Assembly (NCBI RefSeq): GCF_000585335.1
Contig: NZ_KK073872.1
Span: 909,317-973,316 of the forward strand
DNA from: Cloacibacillus evryensis DSM 19522
GTDB lineage: Bacteria; Synergistota; Synergistia; Synergistales; Synergistaceae
Length of the DNA stretch: 64,000 bases
Direction: 5' to 3'
Part shown: piece by piece, positions 1 to 10,669 of the stretch
Numbering within the stretch: position 1 is the first letter of the stretch
Layout of the letters: the number at the start of each line of letters is the position of its first letter
Notes under the pieces: model-generated
What the model was told of the DNA's origin: nothing
Seen by the model: only the letters and a program-made list of their open reading frames with translations
The model's database searches: none
Made by a program: the position numbers and the translations under genes

Positions 1-31
1 CTTCACAAAACGAAAGGAGAGTTGCTTTATT

Positions 32-1579
32 ATGGAACAGGTCAAGGAACCGAAAATACCATCGTTGGGTTTATCTATTCTGGTTTTTCTCGCAGTTGCG
101 GTTATGATTGCGGCGGCTGTTCTGGTATGGGAGACTGATATTCATATCGTTCTCATCTTCGGCGCGCTTCTCGCCGGTCTTGTCGGAGTATTTTATCTCG
201 GAAATCCCTATTCAAAGATCGAGAAGGGAATCATTGACGGCATCATGGTCGGCATGCAGGCCTGCCTTATCCTTTATACGGTCGGCCCGCTCGTCGGTAC
301 CTGGATCTGCAGCGGCGTCGTGCCGAGCATGATCTACTACGGGCTGTCGATACTCTCGCCGTCGATCTTCCTTCTCGCGACGCTCATCATTTGCTCCATC
401 GTCTCGCTTGCCACAGGAACCTCGTGGGGCACGGCGGGAACGGTAGGCATCGCCCTTCTCGGCATTGCTCTCGGCCTCGGAGTCCCGGCGCCGCTGACGG
501 TCGGCATCATCATTTCCGGCGGTTATTTCGGCGACAAGATGTCCCCCCTCTCCGACACGACGAACCTCGCCCCGGGCGTGGCCGGCACCGACCTCTTCCA
601 GCATATCCGCGCGATGTGCTGGACCTCGGGCCCGACATACGCCATCGTCGTCTGCATCACGCTCTTCCTCGGGTTCCAGTATTCGCAGGGAGATTTGGAT
701 TATACGAAGATCGAGGCGCTTAAAACCATCCTCGCCAGTGAATTCTGGATCAGCCCGATATCGCTGATCGCCCCGCTCGCGGTCATCGTCCTCTCGGCGA
801 TGCGCAAGCCCGCCCTGCCCGCACTCTGGGTCGGCGTTTTCATCGCCGTCGTTTTTGCCCTTGTACAGGGAACGAACTTCGGCGATATCCTCAATATCAT
901 GCAGAACGGCTATGTCCCGATGCTCTCGGCGGAGATCGCCGGGACCGGCGAAGACGCTGCGGCGCTTGCGAAGATACTCGCCGACAACAGCATCAGCCTT
1001 GACCCGAAGATCGCCCTCGAGGCGGCCAACGACATCGTCTCCCTTATGGAACGCGGCGGCCTCCAGTCGATGAACTGGACGATCTCCCTCATCCTCTGCG
1101 CCTTCACCTTCGGTTCGACGATGGATGTCTGCGGATTCCTCAAGGTCATGCTCCAGGCGATCATGAAGCCGATCAAGTCCGTCGGCGGAATGATCACGGC
1201 GGTCATCCTCTCCTGCTTCGTCTGCGACATCTTCCTCGGCGACCAGTACCTTGCGATCGCGATGCCGGGAACGATGTTCAAGAGTGAATTCGATAAATCC
1301 GGACTTCACCCGAGGATGCTCTCCCGCTCGCTCGAAGACGCCGGCACGCTCCTCTCCGTCCTCGTTCCGTGGAACACCTGCGGAGCCTACCACGCCGGAG
1401 TTCTCGGAGTGCCGACCTTTGAATATCTGCCTTACGCTTTCTTCAACTACCTGAACCCGATCGTGGCCATCGTGATGACCTTCATGGGCATAGGCATCTT
1501 CTGGCGCGGCAAGAACGGCGAACCTGTGAAGGGCGGAAAGACGCGTCCCGCGGAGCTTGGCCCGAAGGTCGATCTTTAG
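32..1579 (+). CDS. nhaC: Na+/H+ antiporter, NhaC family
   Basis: This 515-residue inner-membrane protein has about a dozen hydrophobic segments spread over its whole length. It resembles the NhaC branch of the ion transporter superfamily, which exchanges Na+ for H+ or related organic ions. The stretch around residues 120-185 (SLATGTSWGTAGTVG, then GGYFGDKMSPLSDTTNLA) is the conserved NhaC core, with Asp and Asn/Thr residues in mid-membrane. An AAAGGAG ribosome site lies upstream of the ATG. Only 31 bases precede it, so promoter and operon partners on the left are unknown. Next to a Na+-pumping decarboxylase and Na+ symporters it fits a sodium cycle. Exchange of organic anions cannot be excluded. 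Confidence 0.88.
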   Translation: MEQVKEPKIPSLGLSILVFLAVAVMIAAAVLVWETDIHIVLIFGALLAGLVGVFYLGNPYSKIEKGIIDGIMVGMQACLILYTVGPLVGTWICSGVVPSMIYYGLSILSPSIFLLATLIICSIVSLATGTSWGTAGTVGIALLGIALGLGVPAPLTVGIIISGGYFGDKMSPLSDTTNLAPGVAGTDLFQHIRAMCWTSGPTYAIVVCITLFLGFQYSQGDLDYTKIEALKTILASEFWISPISLIAPLAVIVLSAMRKPALPALWVGVFIAVVFALVQGTNFGDILNIMQNGYVPMLSAEIAGTGEDAAALAKILADNSISLDPKIALEAANDIVSLMERGGLQSMNWTISLILCAFTFGSTMDVCGFLKVMLQAIMKPIKSVGGMITAVILSCFVCDIFLGDQYLAIAMPGTMFKSEFDKSGLHPRMLSRSLEDAGTLLSVLVPWNTCGAYHAGVLGVPTFEYLPYAFFNYLNPIVAIVMTFMGIGIFWRGKNGEPVKGGKTRPAELGPKVDL

Positions 1580-1627
1580 TATAATATCCGTATGATCCGT
1601 CGATATTAGATTGAAAGAAGAATGTAA

Positions 1628-2092
1628 TTGGCAGAAAAACTGGCACCTTTAGAGAGCCTTCTGGTCTCGGCCTCCGGCAGAGAGGCGGGAAAATGGAAAT
1701 CGATCACCTTCGCGATGATCGCCGCCTATTTGTTGCTTACGGCTGTGTGGCAATTTTCGCACGAAGAAGTGACCCAGAGGGCTCTGCTCAACCTTTTTCT
1801 CGGCTGCTGCAGCGTGGTGGTGATCAAGTACGAGAAGCTGATCTATGTCTCTCCGCTCGGTTTTGTGAAGGAGACGCATACTTGGGTATCGCACCATCGT
1901 GAACTCCTCCCCTGGAACGAGGTGAAGTATGTCACCCTGACCACGAGGGGCAGCCGCCTGATGGCTCTTATTGAGAAGGATGAAATAGGCTGGAAGCTCT
2001 TCTTTAAGAAGGATGACCTGCCGGAGCTCAAGGAGATCCTCAAGAAGCACGCGCCCAAGGTTCCCGTTAACGATATAAGCCCCAGGTTCTGA
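1628..2092 (+). CDS. Small membrane protein of unknown function
   Basis: The product has 154 residues. The start is a TTG preceded by a GAAAGAAG purine stretch, 48 bases after nhaC, so the two may be co-transcribed. Residues about 25-65 form two hydrophobic segments. The soluble C-terminal half has a beta-rich pattern (PWNEVKYVTLTTRGSRLMAL, then a Phe-Lys-rich stretch) that recalls the PH-like fold of YcxB/PH-domain membrane proteins. That resemblance is weak. No catalytic motif is visible and I assign no function. A strong hairpin terminator follows. Confidence 0.65.
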   Translation: MAEKLAPLESLLVSASGREAGKWKSITFAMIAAYLLLTAVWQFSHEEVTQRALLNLFLGCCSVVVIKYEKLIYVSPLGFVKETHTWVSHHRELLPWNEVKYVTLTTRGSRLMALIEKDEIGWKLFFKKDDLPELKEILKKHAPKVPVNDISPRF

Positions 2093-2124
2093 AGAGGCCC
2101 GGAAGCTTAAAAACACATAAAAAT

Positions 2125-2161
2125 GGCTGCCGTTCCGGTGAACCGGAGGGCAGCCGTTTTT
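2125..2161. terminator. Bidirectional Rho-independent terminator
   Basis: GGCTGCC pairs with GGCAGCC around an inner TTCCGG/CCGGA stem. It is followed by a T-run on the plus strand and preceded by AAAAA, so it can serve both converging genes (1628-2092 plus and 2190-2909 minus). Confidence 0.85.
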
Positions 2162-2189
2162 ATATCCGGTCGACGGAATGGGCCCGGAT

Positions 2190-2909
2190 CTATTTTGCGA
2201 GATAGGGCCCGACGACCTTTCGCGGCAGCTCAAACTCCGGGCTGCCCGCGGCTCCCGGGGCGACCTCGTATTTATCGAAGCAGATGACGATGTTGCCCTT
2301 GTCGTTTATGAAAAAGTTCTGCTTAGGCTTTATCGAGCGGAACCCCTGTTCGTCCTGCGGCGCTATCCAGAAGATGCCCTTTTCCTTTTTGTTGCGGCGG
2401 CGCATCTCGCCGATGATATAGTTGTTGATCACCTTTGTGTAATCGGCTTTGCCGTTGAAAAGTTCGCCGAGCTCGATCAGCTTGCCGCTCCTCTTGTCGA
2501 AGTTGTAAAAGGAATGCACCGTAGATGATGAACCGGCGATATTCATCTCATAGAGATCGACCGCGAGCACTTTCCCGTTGTCCGTGCGGACTTTGTAGTC
2601 GAGCACGACGCCCATGTGTCCCTGAAACTCTGGGTCGTCCTTCATCATCTCGCCGACGTCATTCTCGTAATCGGCTGTCAGCTTGCGGGCCCGCTGCATG
2701 AAGGAATCGTTCAGCTCGTTCTGTACGGCGGAGACGGCCAGGCCTGTGACGACGGGAGTGACGATCTTTGCCTCAAACCCGCGAAATTCGGAGCTGTAGG
2801 TGCTCAGCGTCTCGAAACGCACATCGGCCTCCTTGGCGGAGGCCGTCATGGCCGCTCCCAGCAGAAGCGCCGCCGCAAACGCCGCCGCGGTCCCTCTGAG
2901 ATATTTCAT
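2190..2909 (-). CDS. Secreted DUF3298 (RsiV-like) domain protein
   Basis: The product has 239 residues from the ATG at 2909. An AGGTGG site five bases upstream favours this ATG over a GTG three codons earlier. Residues 1-25 (MKYLRG, then an Ala/Leu-rich core ending TASA) are a typical signal peptide, so the protein is exported. The mature part contains VVLDYKVRTDNGKVLAVDLYE and the closing region with FFINDKGNIVICFDKYEVAPGAAG. That tail is characteristic of DUF3298, the extracellular domain seen in anti-sigma factor RsiV and in lysozyme-sensing proteins. No transmembrane anchor or anti-sigma domain is present. It begins ten bases after fprA on the same strand. Function unknown. Confidence 0.75.
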   Translation of the reverse strand: MKYLRGTAAAFAAALLLGAAMTASAKEADVRFETLSTYSSEFRGFEAKIVTPVVTGLAVSAVQNELNDSFMQRARKLTADYENDVGEMMKDDPEFQGHMGVVLDYKVRTDNGKVLAVDLYEMNIAGSSSTVHSFYNFDKRSGKLIELGELFNGKADYTKVINNYIIGEMRRRNKKEKGIFWIAPQDEQGFRSIKPKQNFFINDKGNIVICFDKYEVAPGAAGSPEFELPRKVVGPYLAK

Positions 2910-2918
2910 GCCCGCCAC

Positions 2919-4130
2919 CTATTTAGCCTCGGCGGCTTTTACGGCCTCGGCCATATTCCTGCCGAGCTCGCGGCAGAGTTCGAGATCGGCCTCGGTCGGG
3001 GAGGATTTGACCTCTATCGTCGGTTCTACGAGTTTCCAGTCGCCGCCCTGTTCCGCAAAGACCTGCAGCTCGGCGAGGGCCCCCTTGCTCCAACTGTAGG
3101 AACCGCAGATGCCGAGAACGCGGTTTTTCATCATCTTGTTTTTCAGCGCGCGGCAGAGCGTCGCCATCGGCGGGTAGAGCTCTGTGTTGTATGTGCAGCT
3201 GCCGAGGACGAGGCCGCGGTATTTCCAGATGTCGCGCACGATATACGAGAGGTTGGAGCGCGAGGCGTCGTGTACGATGACGTCCTTCACTCCGGCCTCG
3301 CAGGCGGCGCGCGCGATGGTGTCCGTCATGAATTTCGTATTGCCGTACATCGAACCGTATACGACGACGATGCCCTCGTCGGTATTGTGGCTGCTCCACT
3401 TGTCGTAGAGATCGACGATGTGCCTAGGGTTCGAGCGGAGGATCGGGCCGTGCGCCGGGCATATTATTTTCAGGTCGAGCGCGCGGACCTTCGCGATCGC
3501 CTTCTGCGCCGGACCGGAGTAGCGGCCGACGATGTTTGCGAAGTAGCGCAGCGTCTCGTCCTCGTAGAGCGCCATATCGAGCTCGTCGTCGAAGATGCCG
3601 CCCTCAAGCGCGCAGAAGCCGCCGAAAGCGTCGGTGGAAAAGAGCACCTTTTCCGTCGTCTCATAGGCCACCATGCTCTCCGGCCAGTGGACCATCGGTA
3701 TCATCGCGAAGGTCAGCTTATGGCGTCCGAGGTCGATAACGTCGCCCTCTTTTACCTCCACCAGCCCCTCTGTGATGCCGTAAAAGGCGCCTATCATCTC
3801 AAGTGTCTTTTTGTTGCCGAGGATCTTCATCTCCGGATAGAGCTTGCGGAGGATGCTGATCGATCCGGAATGGTCGGGCTCCATGTGGTTGACGACGAGG
3901 TAGTCGATGGAACGCCCCTCCGGCATGATCGAGACGAGCCGCTCCATATAGGCGGAGAGCTTGTCGGCCTTGATCGTGTCGATGATCGCGCACTTTTCGT
4001 CGTTGATGAAATAGGCGTTGTAAGCCACGCCTCTGGGAAGTTCCCAAAGCCCCTCGAAGAGGTCGGTCTCGCGGTCGTTGCCGCCTATCCAATATATAGA
4101 ATCCGTTACCTTGATTGCCTGCTGCATCAT
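2919..4130 (-). CDS. fprA: FprA-family A-type flavoprotein (flavodiiron protein)
   Basis: This cytoplasmic 403-residue enzyme would reduce O2 to water (or NO to N2O) and protects anaerobes from oxygen. The N-terminal metallo-beta-lactamase-like domain carries the diiron motif HMEPDHSGS. The C-terminal flavodoxin domain (from about residue 250) begins VVVYGSMYGNTKFM, which is the FMN phosphate loop. The ATG at 4130 is preferred over an upstream in-frame ATG because AAGGAGG lies 11 bases before it. A TATAAT-like -10 at 4173-4178 on the minus strand may be its promoter. There is no C-terminal rubredoxin or flavin reductase fusion. The downstream secreted DUF3298 gene is probably co-transcribed. 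Confidence 0.9.
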   Translation of the reverse strand: MMQQAIKVTDSIYWIGGNDRETDLFEGLWELPRGVAYNAYFINDEKCAIIDTIKADKLSAYMERLVSIMPEGRSIDYLVVNHMEPDHSGSISILRKLYPEMKILGNKKTLEMIGAFYGITEGLVEVKEGDVIDLGRHKLTFAMIPMVHWPESMVAYETTEKVLFSTDAFGGFCALEGGIFDDELDMALYEDETLRYFANIVGRYSGPAQKAIAKVRALDLKIICPAHGPILRSNPRHIVDLYDKWSSHNTDEGIVVVYGSMYGNTKFMTDTIARAACEAGVKDVIVHDASRSNLSYIVRDIWKYRGLVLGSCTYNTELYPPMATLCRALKNKMMKNRVLGICGSYSWSKGALAELQVFAEQGGDWKLVEPTIEVKSSPTEADLELCRELGRNMAEAVKAAEAK

Positions 4131-4293
4131 TTTTACGGTTACCTCCTTAATGATATTGCCTATGCGTCTCATATTATATAACAATGAGTTCAGTCTGCAT
4201 GATGTAAAATCATCTCAAGATTTGAGTAAACGAAGCTTGATAACTTTGATAAAAATAGAATGGATTGACTTGTCTGAAATTAACGGTCAAATG

Positions 4294-4322
4294 TTGCAAT
4301 TTCGGCGGAGTTGGGCAATAAT
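4294..4322 (+). promoter_or_regulatory. Candidate promoter of the mutase/decarboxylase cluster
   Basis: TTGCAA at 4294-4299 and AATAAT at 4317-4322 are separated by 17 bases, leaving a leader of about 85 bases before the mutase gene. The match is moderate and the only support is position. Confidence 0.45.
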
Positions 4323-4410
4323 ATTACGGTGTGGTTTTTTGTAATATCTACTAGTGTGCTGACGGTCATTCATACGATGACCTCATATGTTTCGCAAGGA
4401 GGCGGAGTAA

Positions 4411-6090
<1,680 letters not shown>

Positions 6091-6122
6091 AATCGCGTGT
6101 GCTTTTTAAGGAGGAAGAAAAA

Positions 6123-6536
6123 ATGGACCGTAAAATTCGCGTAGTTGTTGCGAAACCCGGACTTGACGGCCACGATCGTGGCGCGAAGGTCATAGCAAGA
6201 GCATTCAGAGACGCCGGCATGGAGGTCATTTACACCGGACTCCGCCAGACGCCGGAACAGATAGTTGCCACAGCGATCCAGGAAGACGCTGACGCGATCG
6301 GCATCAGCATCCTTTCGGGAGCGCATGAGTACTGCTTTAAAGCCATCATCGATCTTCTCAAAGAGAAGAACGCGGAAGACATCATCGTCTTCGGCGGCGG
6401 AGTCATCCCCGAGACCGACTATCCTACGCTTCTCGGCTTCGGCGCGGGCGCGATCTTCGGCCCCGGAACGCCGACCTCGGAGACGATCGAGTGGCTCGAA
6501 AAGGCAGTAGCCGAAAAGAGAGCGAAAGAGGCGTAA
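6123..6536 (+). CDS. mcmB: Methylmalonyl-CoA mutase, B12-binding small subunit
   Basis: The product has 137 residues from the ATG at 6123, eight bases after AAGGAGG. It is the Rossmann-like cobalamin domain, with the three diagnostic elements in order: DGHDRG (DxHxxG, whose His ligates cobalt), SILSG, and GGGVIP (nucleotide tail loop). It pairs with the large subunit 32 bases upstream to form adenosylcobalamin-dependent mutase. A PduO-type cobalamin adenosyltransferase at 56561-57067 could supply the cofactor. Confidence 0.93.
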   Translation: MDRKIRVVVAKPGLDGHDRGAKVIARAFRDAGMEVIYTGLRQTPEQIVATAIQEDADAIGISILSGAHEYCFKAIIDLLKEKNAEDIIVFGGGVIPETDYPTLLGFGAGAIFGPGTPTSETIEWLEKAVAEKRAKEA

Positions 6537-6543
6537 ATAAACT

Positions 6544-6948
6544 ATGGAAATCAAAAACGTAGACCATATCGGAGTCGCCGTAAAGAGTATCGACGAAGCC
6601 CTTAAATTCTGGGAAGATACTCTCGGCGTGAAGTGCCACGGAATAGAGGAAGTCGCCGAACAGAGAGTCAAGACGGCCTTCCTGCCCATCGACGACACGG
6701 AGTTCGAGCTCCTTGAGGGGACGACCGAGGACAGCCCGGTATCAAAATTCATCGAAAAGAACGGACAGGGCATCCAGCATGTCGCGGTCAGAGTCGCCGA
6801 TATCGAAGCGGCGCTCGCCGAGCTCAAGGAAAAGGGCGTCCGCCTCATCGATGAAAAACCGCGTATCGGCGCGGGCGGCGCGAAGATCGCCTTCGTTCAC
6901 CCGAAGGCCAGCGGCGGAGTGCTTCTCGAACTCTGCCAGCGCGATTAA
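6544..6948 (+). CDS. mce: Methylmalonyl-CoA epimerase
   Basis: This 134-residue protein of the glyoxalase/VOC fold converts (R)- to (S)-methylmalonyl-CoA, linking the mutase to the decarboxylase. Metal-binding His/Glu residues are visible in [19 protein letters not shown] and VLLELCQ. The start is seven bases after the small mutase subunit, so translation is probably coupled. Confidence 0.93.
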   Translation: MEIKNVDHIGVAVKSIDEALKFWEDTLGVKCHGIEEVAEQRVKTAFLPIDDTEFELLEGTTEDSPVSKFIEKNGQGIQHVAVRVADIEAALAELKEKGVRLIDEKPRIGAGGAKIAFVHPKASGGVLLELCQRD

Positions 6949-6957
6949 CTAAGGAAA

Positions 6958-7067
6958 AAGGCTCCCGTGCCAGGGCGGCACGGGACGCCTTATACCATAG
7001 CACTGCAAGTGGGACAGAATCCTGACGGCGTTTTCCCGAGGCAGGGCGCCGAGGGAAGGCAGTCAGG
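6958..7067 (+). promoter_or_regulatory. Structured intercistronic leader with three hairpins
   Basis: Between mce and mmdA lie three consecutive inverted repeats. The first is AAGGC+TCCCGTGCC pairing with GGCACGGGA+C+GCCTT (6958-6991). The second is a small CACT/AGTG hairpin near 7000. The third has outer CCTGAC/GTCAGG (7021-7026, 7062-7067) and inner TTCCC/GGGAA stems. No T-run follows, so simple termination is unlikely. An RNA-processing or regulatory element is inferred. Confidence 0.5.
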
Positions 7068-7103
7068 CGTTCCATCTGAGAGATTATGAGGAGGTAAGAA
7101 GTA

Positions 7104-8663
7104 ATGGCGGACAAAACGATCGACGAACTGTGCGCTGCTCTGGTTGCCAAACGCGAAAAAGCGGCTCTTGGCGGCGGAGAAAAGGCCATCGCCAAACAGC
7201 ACGACAAAGGTAAGATGACCGCACGCGAGCGCATCGACGCAGTTCTTGACCCCGGCAGCTTCGTGGAAATCGATGAATTTGTTGAGCACCGCTGCACCAA
7301 CTTCGGGCTCGAAAAAACAACATTCCTCGGCGACGGCGTTGTAACCGGCTACGGCACGATAGACGGACGCATAGTCTACGTATTCAGCCAGGATTTCACG
7401 GTAATGGGCGGTTCGCTTGGCGAAATGCACGCCAAGAAGATATGCAAAGTTCTTGACCTTGCCCTTACGAACGGCGCTCCCTGCATCGGCATCAACGATT
7501 CGGGCGGAGCACGTATTCAGGAGGCGGTCGACGCCCTTTCAGGTTACGGACAGATATTCTTCCGCAACGTCAAAGCCAGCGGCGTCATCCCGCAGTTTTC
7601 AATAATCGCCGGCCCCTGCGCGGGCGGAGCCGTTTACAGCCCCGCGCTGACAGACTTTATCTTCATGGTCGACAAGGTCGGCATCATGCACATCACCGGC
7701 CCCGCCGTCATCAAGTCCGTGACCGGCGAAGACGTGACCTCCGAGCAGATCGGCGGAGCCCGCGCCCACAACGCGACCTCCGGCTGCGCCCATTTCTTCG
7801 CGGCCAGCGAAGCCGAATGCTACGCTCAGGCCCGCAAAGTGATGAGCTACCTCCCCAGCAACAACATGGAAGAGCCTCCCTTTATGGAGACCGGCGACGA
7901 TCCTTCGCGCACGGAAGCCGAGCTTCGCGAAATAGTCCCGACAAACCCGAACAAAGGCTACGACGTCCGCGACGTCATCAAGAAGGTCGTTGACAACGGA
8001 GACTTCTGCGAGGTACAGGAACTCTATGCCAAGAACATCGTCACCGGCTTCGCGAGAGTCGGCGGACGCGTCATCGGCATCATCGCGAATCAGGCGAAGT
8101 TCATGGCCGGATGCCTCGATATCGACGCCTCCGACAAGGCGAGCCGCCATATCCGCATCTGCGATGCCTTCAACATCCCCATCGTAACATTTGAAGACGT
8201 GCCCGGATACCTCCCCGGACTCAACCAGGAGATGGGCGGCATCATCCGCCACGGCGCGAAACTCCTCTACGCCTACAGCGAAGCGACCGCTCCGAAGATC
8301 ACCATCGTCATGCGCAAAGCATACGGCGGATCATACCTCGGCATGTGCAGCAAAGACCTTGGCGCGGACGTAGTCCTTGCCTGGCCGCAGGCTCAGATCG
8401 CGGTCATGGGCGCCGAGGGCGCGGCGAACATCATCTTCCGCAAGGAGATCGACGCCGCCGAGGATAAGGTAGCCAAGCGCGCCGAAAAGATAGAGGAATA
8501 CAAAGAGTCATTTGCGAACCCCTACCGCGCGGCGCAGCGCGGATTCGTCGACCGCGTCATCCTCCCCGAGGAGACGCGTCCAGCCCTCTATCAGGCGCTT
8601 CTTATGACAGAGAGCAAGAGCGAACTTCGTCCGAAGCGCAAGCATGGCATTCTGCCCAACTAA
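7104..8663 (+). CDS. mmdA: Methylmalonyl-CoA decarboxylase, alpha (carboxyltransferase) subunit
   Basis: This 519-residue carboxyltransferase has two crotonase-type halves. The N-terminal half contains GGARIQEAVDALSGYG and GPCAGGAVYSPAL, and the C-terminal half contains a second oxyanion-hole region near KAYGGSYLGM. The family also includes propionyl-CoA carboxylase beta subunits. The adjacent biotin carrier, delta and beta subunits make the Na+-translocating methylmalonyl-CoA decarboxylase assignment much stronger. It transfers CO2 from (S)-methylmalonyl-CoA to carrier-bound biotin, releasing propionyl-CoA. The ATG follows GAGGAGGT. Confidence 0.93.
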   Translation: MADKTIDELCAALVAKREKAALGGGEKAIAKQHDKGKMTARERIDAVLDPGSFVEIDEFVEHRCTNFGLEKTTFLGDGVVTGYGTIDGRIVYVFSQDFTVMGGSLGEMHAKKICKVLDLALTNGAPCIGINDSGGARIQEAVDALSGYGQIFFRNVKASGVIPQFSIIAGPCAGGAVYSPALTDFIFMVDKVGIMHITGPAVIKSVTGEDVTSEQIGGARAHNATSGCAHFFAASEAECYAQARKVMSYLPSNNMEEPPFMETGDDPSRTEAELREIVPTNPNKGYDVRDVIKKVVDNGDFCEVQELYAKNIVTGFARVGGRVIGIIANQAKFMAGCLDIDASDKASRHIRICDAFNIPIVTFEDVPGYLPGLNQEMGGIIRHGAKLLYAYSEATAPKITIVMRKAYGGSYLGMCSKDLGADVVLAWPQAQIAVMGAEGAANIIFRKEIDAAEDKVAKRAEKIEEYKESFANPYRAAQRGFVDRVILPEETRPALYQALLMTESKSELRPKRKHGILPN

Positions 8664-8681
8664 GGCAGGGGGAAGCCAATT

Positions 8682-9074
8682 ATGACAACAGGATCGATCA
8701 GCTCATACTTTGTCGGCGTCCCTGGCGGGCTCATAATGTCCTTCATCGCCTTCAGCATCGTCTTCATCGTCATCGTCGGGCTTATGCTCGTAATGATGGG
8801 GATGAAGCACGTCTGCTCCGCGATAGACAACATGAACAAGCCGAAGCCGGCCGCTCCGGCGCAGTCCTCCGCAGCTCCGGCGTCTGCGCCCTCCGCACCG
8901 GCGGCTCCCGCCGCGGCGGTCTCCGCCGACGACGAACTGCTCGCCGTAATATCGGCCGCCATCATGGCAGCTTGCGGATCAACAGCGCGCGTAGTTGCCT
9001 TCAGTCCGGTAAAAGCCCCCGCATCCTCCGCATGGAAAAATGTGGGCAGGCTCCAGAACACAGAAGGCTACTAA
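8682..9074 (+). CDS. mmdD: Methylmalonyl-CoA decarboxylase, delta/gamma-type membrane subunit
   Basis: The product has 130 residues. One transmembrane helix (residues about 15-43, GLIMSFIAFSIVFIVIVG and following) is joined by an Ala/Pro-rich linker (about 53-77) to a C-terminal tail. This is the architecture of the small gamma/delta subunit of oxaloacetate and methylmalonyl-CoA decarboxylases, which anchors and assembles the complex. The coding region starts 18 bases after mmdA with a GGGGG purine site. Confidence 0.88.
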   Translation: MTTGSISSYFVGVPGGLIMSFIAFSIVFIVIVGLMLVMMGMKHVCSAIDNMNKPKPAAPAQSSAAPASAPSAPAAPAAAVSADDELLAVISAAIMAACGSTARVVAFSPVKAPASSAWKNVGRLQNTEGY

Positions 9075-9112
9075 GCCTCTGATAACAACAAAACTTTAGG
9101 AGGTTTTTTCTG

Positions 9113-9505
9113 ATGTCACGCAAATACAGAGTCACCGTTAACGGAAAAGCATACGACGTAGATGTTGAAGAGATGGGTGCAGGCGCAGCTCCTGCTCCCG
9201 TAGCCGCCCCCGCCCCCGTGGCGGCGCCTGCCCCTGTGGCGGCTCCCGCTCCCGCCCCTGCGGCGGCCCCGGCACCCGCGGTTCCCGCCGGCGCCGGTTC
9301 GATCACCGCTCCGATGCCCGGCAAGGTCCTCAAGATACTTGTCGCCCAGGGCGCGGCGGTAACGGCAGGGCAGCTCGTCATCATCCTCGAAGCTATGAAG
9401 ATGGAAAACGAGATCTTCACAACCGTAGCGGGCTCGGTATCACAGATCTGCTGCAAAGAAGGAGATACAGTCAGCACTGGCGACACACTCCTGGTCGTAG
9501 CGTAG
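9113..9505 (+). CDS. mmdC: Biotin carboxyl carrier subunit of methylmalonyl-CoA decarboxylase
   Basis: The product has 130 residues: a short N-terminal segment, a highly repetitive Ala-Pro-Val linker (residues about 23-62), and a lipoyl/biotinyl domain with the biotinylation motif EAMKMEN, whose Lys is the biotin attachment site. It shuttles CO2 from the alpha subunit to the membrane beta subunit. The AGGAGG site is strong. The linker is encoded by near-repeated GC-rich codons and may vary in length between strains. Confidence 0.94.
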   Translation: MSRKYRVTVNGKAYDVDVEEMGAGAAPAPVAAPAPVAAPAPVAAPAPAPAAAPAPAVPAGAGSITAPMPGKVLKILVAQGAAVTAGQLVIILEAMKMENEIFTTVAGSVSQICCKEGDTVSTGDTLLVVA

Positions 9506-9544
9506 TCTGCGTTCGTGCAGTCTTTTCCTAGGGAGGAAAACTGA

Positions 9545-10669
9545 ATGGAACTTTATATGACCGCGCTAAGGGGTGTGGTGGAGCAGTCGGGATTTGTGGC
9601 GCTGAACGGGCCGACGCTCGTGATGCTTCTCGTCTCCTTCATCCTGCTCTACCTCGCCATCGCGAAGGGCTTCGAGCCTTTGCTCCTCATGCCCATCGCC
9701 TTTGGATGCCTTCTCGTCAACCTGCCGCTTTCAGGCATAGTTGATCCGGGCGGCTTCCTTTACTTTGTAAAAATCGGTATAGACCATGAGCTCTACCCCG
9801 TCATCATCTTCATGGGGATCGGCGCTCTGACGGACTTTGGACCGCTGCTTGCGAACCCCATCACCTTCCTTCTCGGTGCGGCGGCGCAGATAGGCGTATT
9901 CTTCGCCGTCATCGGCGCGATGTTCATGGGCTTCACGATCCAGGAAGCGGCCGGTATCGGAATCATCGGCGGCGCTGACGGCCCGACGGCCATTTACCTC
10001 TGCGCGAAGCTTGCCAAGGGCATCCTTCCCGCCGTCGCCGTCGCCGCCTACAGCTACATGTCGCTCGTTCCGCTCATCCAGCCGCCCGTCATCAAGCTTC
10101 TGACGACGAAAAAGGACCGTTCGATCAAGATGGAACAGCTCCGCCCCGTCACGCGCACAGAGCGCATCCTCTTCCCGATCGTTTCGACGATCGCCTGCGG
10201 ACTCGTTCTGCCCGCCTCCGTTCCCCTCGTGGGAATGCTGATGTTCGGGAACCTCATGCGCGAGTGCGGCTGCACAGAGCGTCTTTCGCTCGCGGCGCAG
10301 AATGAAGTGCTCAACGCGACGACGATCTTCCTCGGCATCTCTGTCGGTGCTACGATGAGCGCCGACTCGTTCCTCACCGTGGCGACGATCAAGATCATTG
10401 CCCTCGGGCTTATCGCCTTCGTCTTCAGCACGGCCGGCGGCGTATGCTTCGGTCAGATCATGAAGGTCGTCTCCGGCGGCAAGATCAACCCGATCATCGG
10501 CGCGGCCGGCGTATCCGCCGTCCCGATGGCGGCGCGCGTCTGCCAGAAAGTGGTATCGAAGGAGTTCCCGGGAAGCTATATCCTGATGCACGCGATGGGC
10601 CCGAACGTAGCCGGCGTTATCGGCACGGCCGTCGCGGCGGGGGCTATGCTCACCCTCCTCTCCAAATAG
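9545..10669 (+). CDS. mmdB: Methylmalonyl-CoA decarboxylase, beta subunit (Na+ pump)
   Basis: This 374-residue polytopic membrane protein of the OadB/MmdB family decarboxylates carboxybiotin and uses the energy to export Na+. The hallmark GIIGGADGPTAIYL (about residues 139-152) carries the Asp essential for Na+ translocation. A second conserved region lies near NPIIGAAGVSAVPMAARV. It completes a four-gene decarboxylase set and ends the rightward cluster. The stop codon abuts the left arm of a palindromic repeat at 10670. Confidence 0.95.
   Translation: MELYMTALRGVVEQSGFVALNGPTLVMLLVSFILLYLAIAKGFEPLLLMPIAFGCLLVNLPLSGIVDPGGFLYFVKIGIDHELYPVIIFMGIGALTDFGPLLANPITFLLGAAAQIGVFFAVIGAMFMGFTIQEAAGIGIIGGADGPTAIYLCAKLAKGILPAVAVAAYSYMSLVPLIQPPVIKLLTTKKDRSIKMEQLRPVTRTERILFPIVSTIACGLVLPASVPLVGMLMFGNLMRECGCTERLSLAAQNEVLNATTIFLGISVGATMSADSFLTVATIKIIALGLIAFVFSTAGGVCFGQIMKVVSGGKINPIIGAAGVSAVPMAARVCQKVVSKEFPGSYILMHAMGPNVAGVIGTAVAAGAMLTLLSK

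Noticed and set aside
212-1393. Long minus-strand open frame opposite nhaC
   Set aside because: It is antisense to a clear membrane transporter. The product is Arg/Asp/Glu-rich with no domain, as expected from GC-rich third positions.
2616-4181. 521-codon plus-strand frame opposite fprA
   Set aside because: It is a shadow of fprA and the DUF3298 gene, with no ribosome site and no recognisable domain.
6950-7100. Cobalamin riboswitch before mmdA
   Set aside because: The region has GGGAAGG and GTCAGG elements, but the B12 box and surrounding order are absent. Recorded only as a structured leader.
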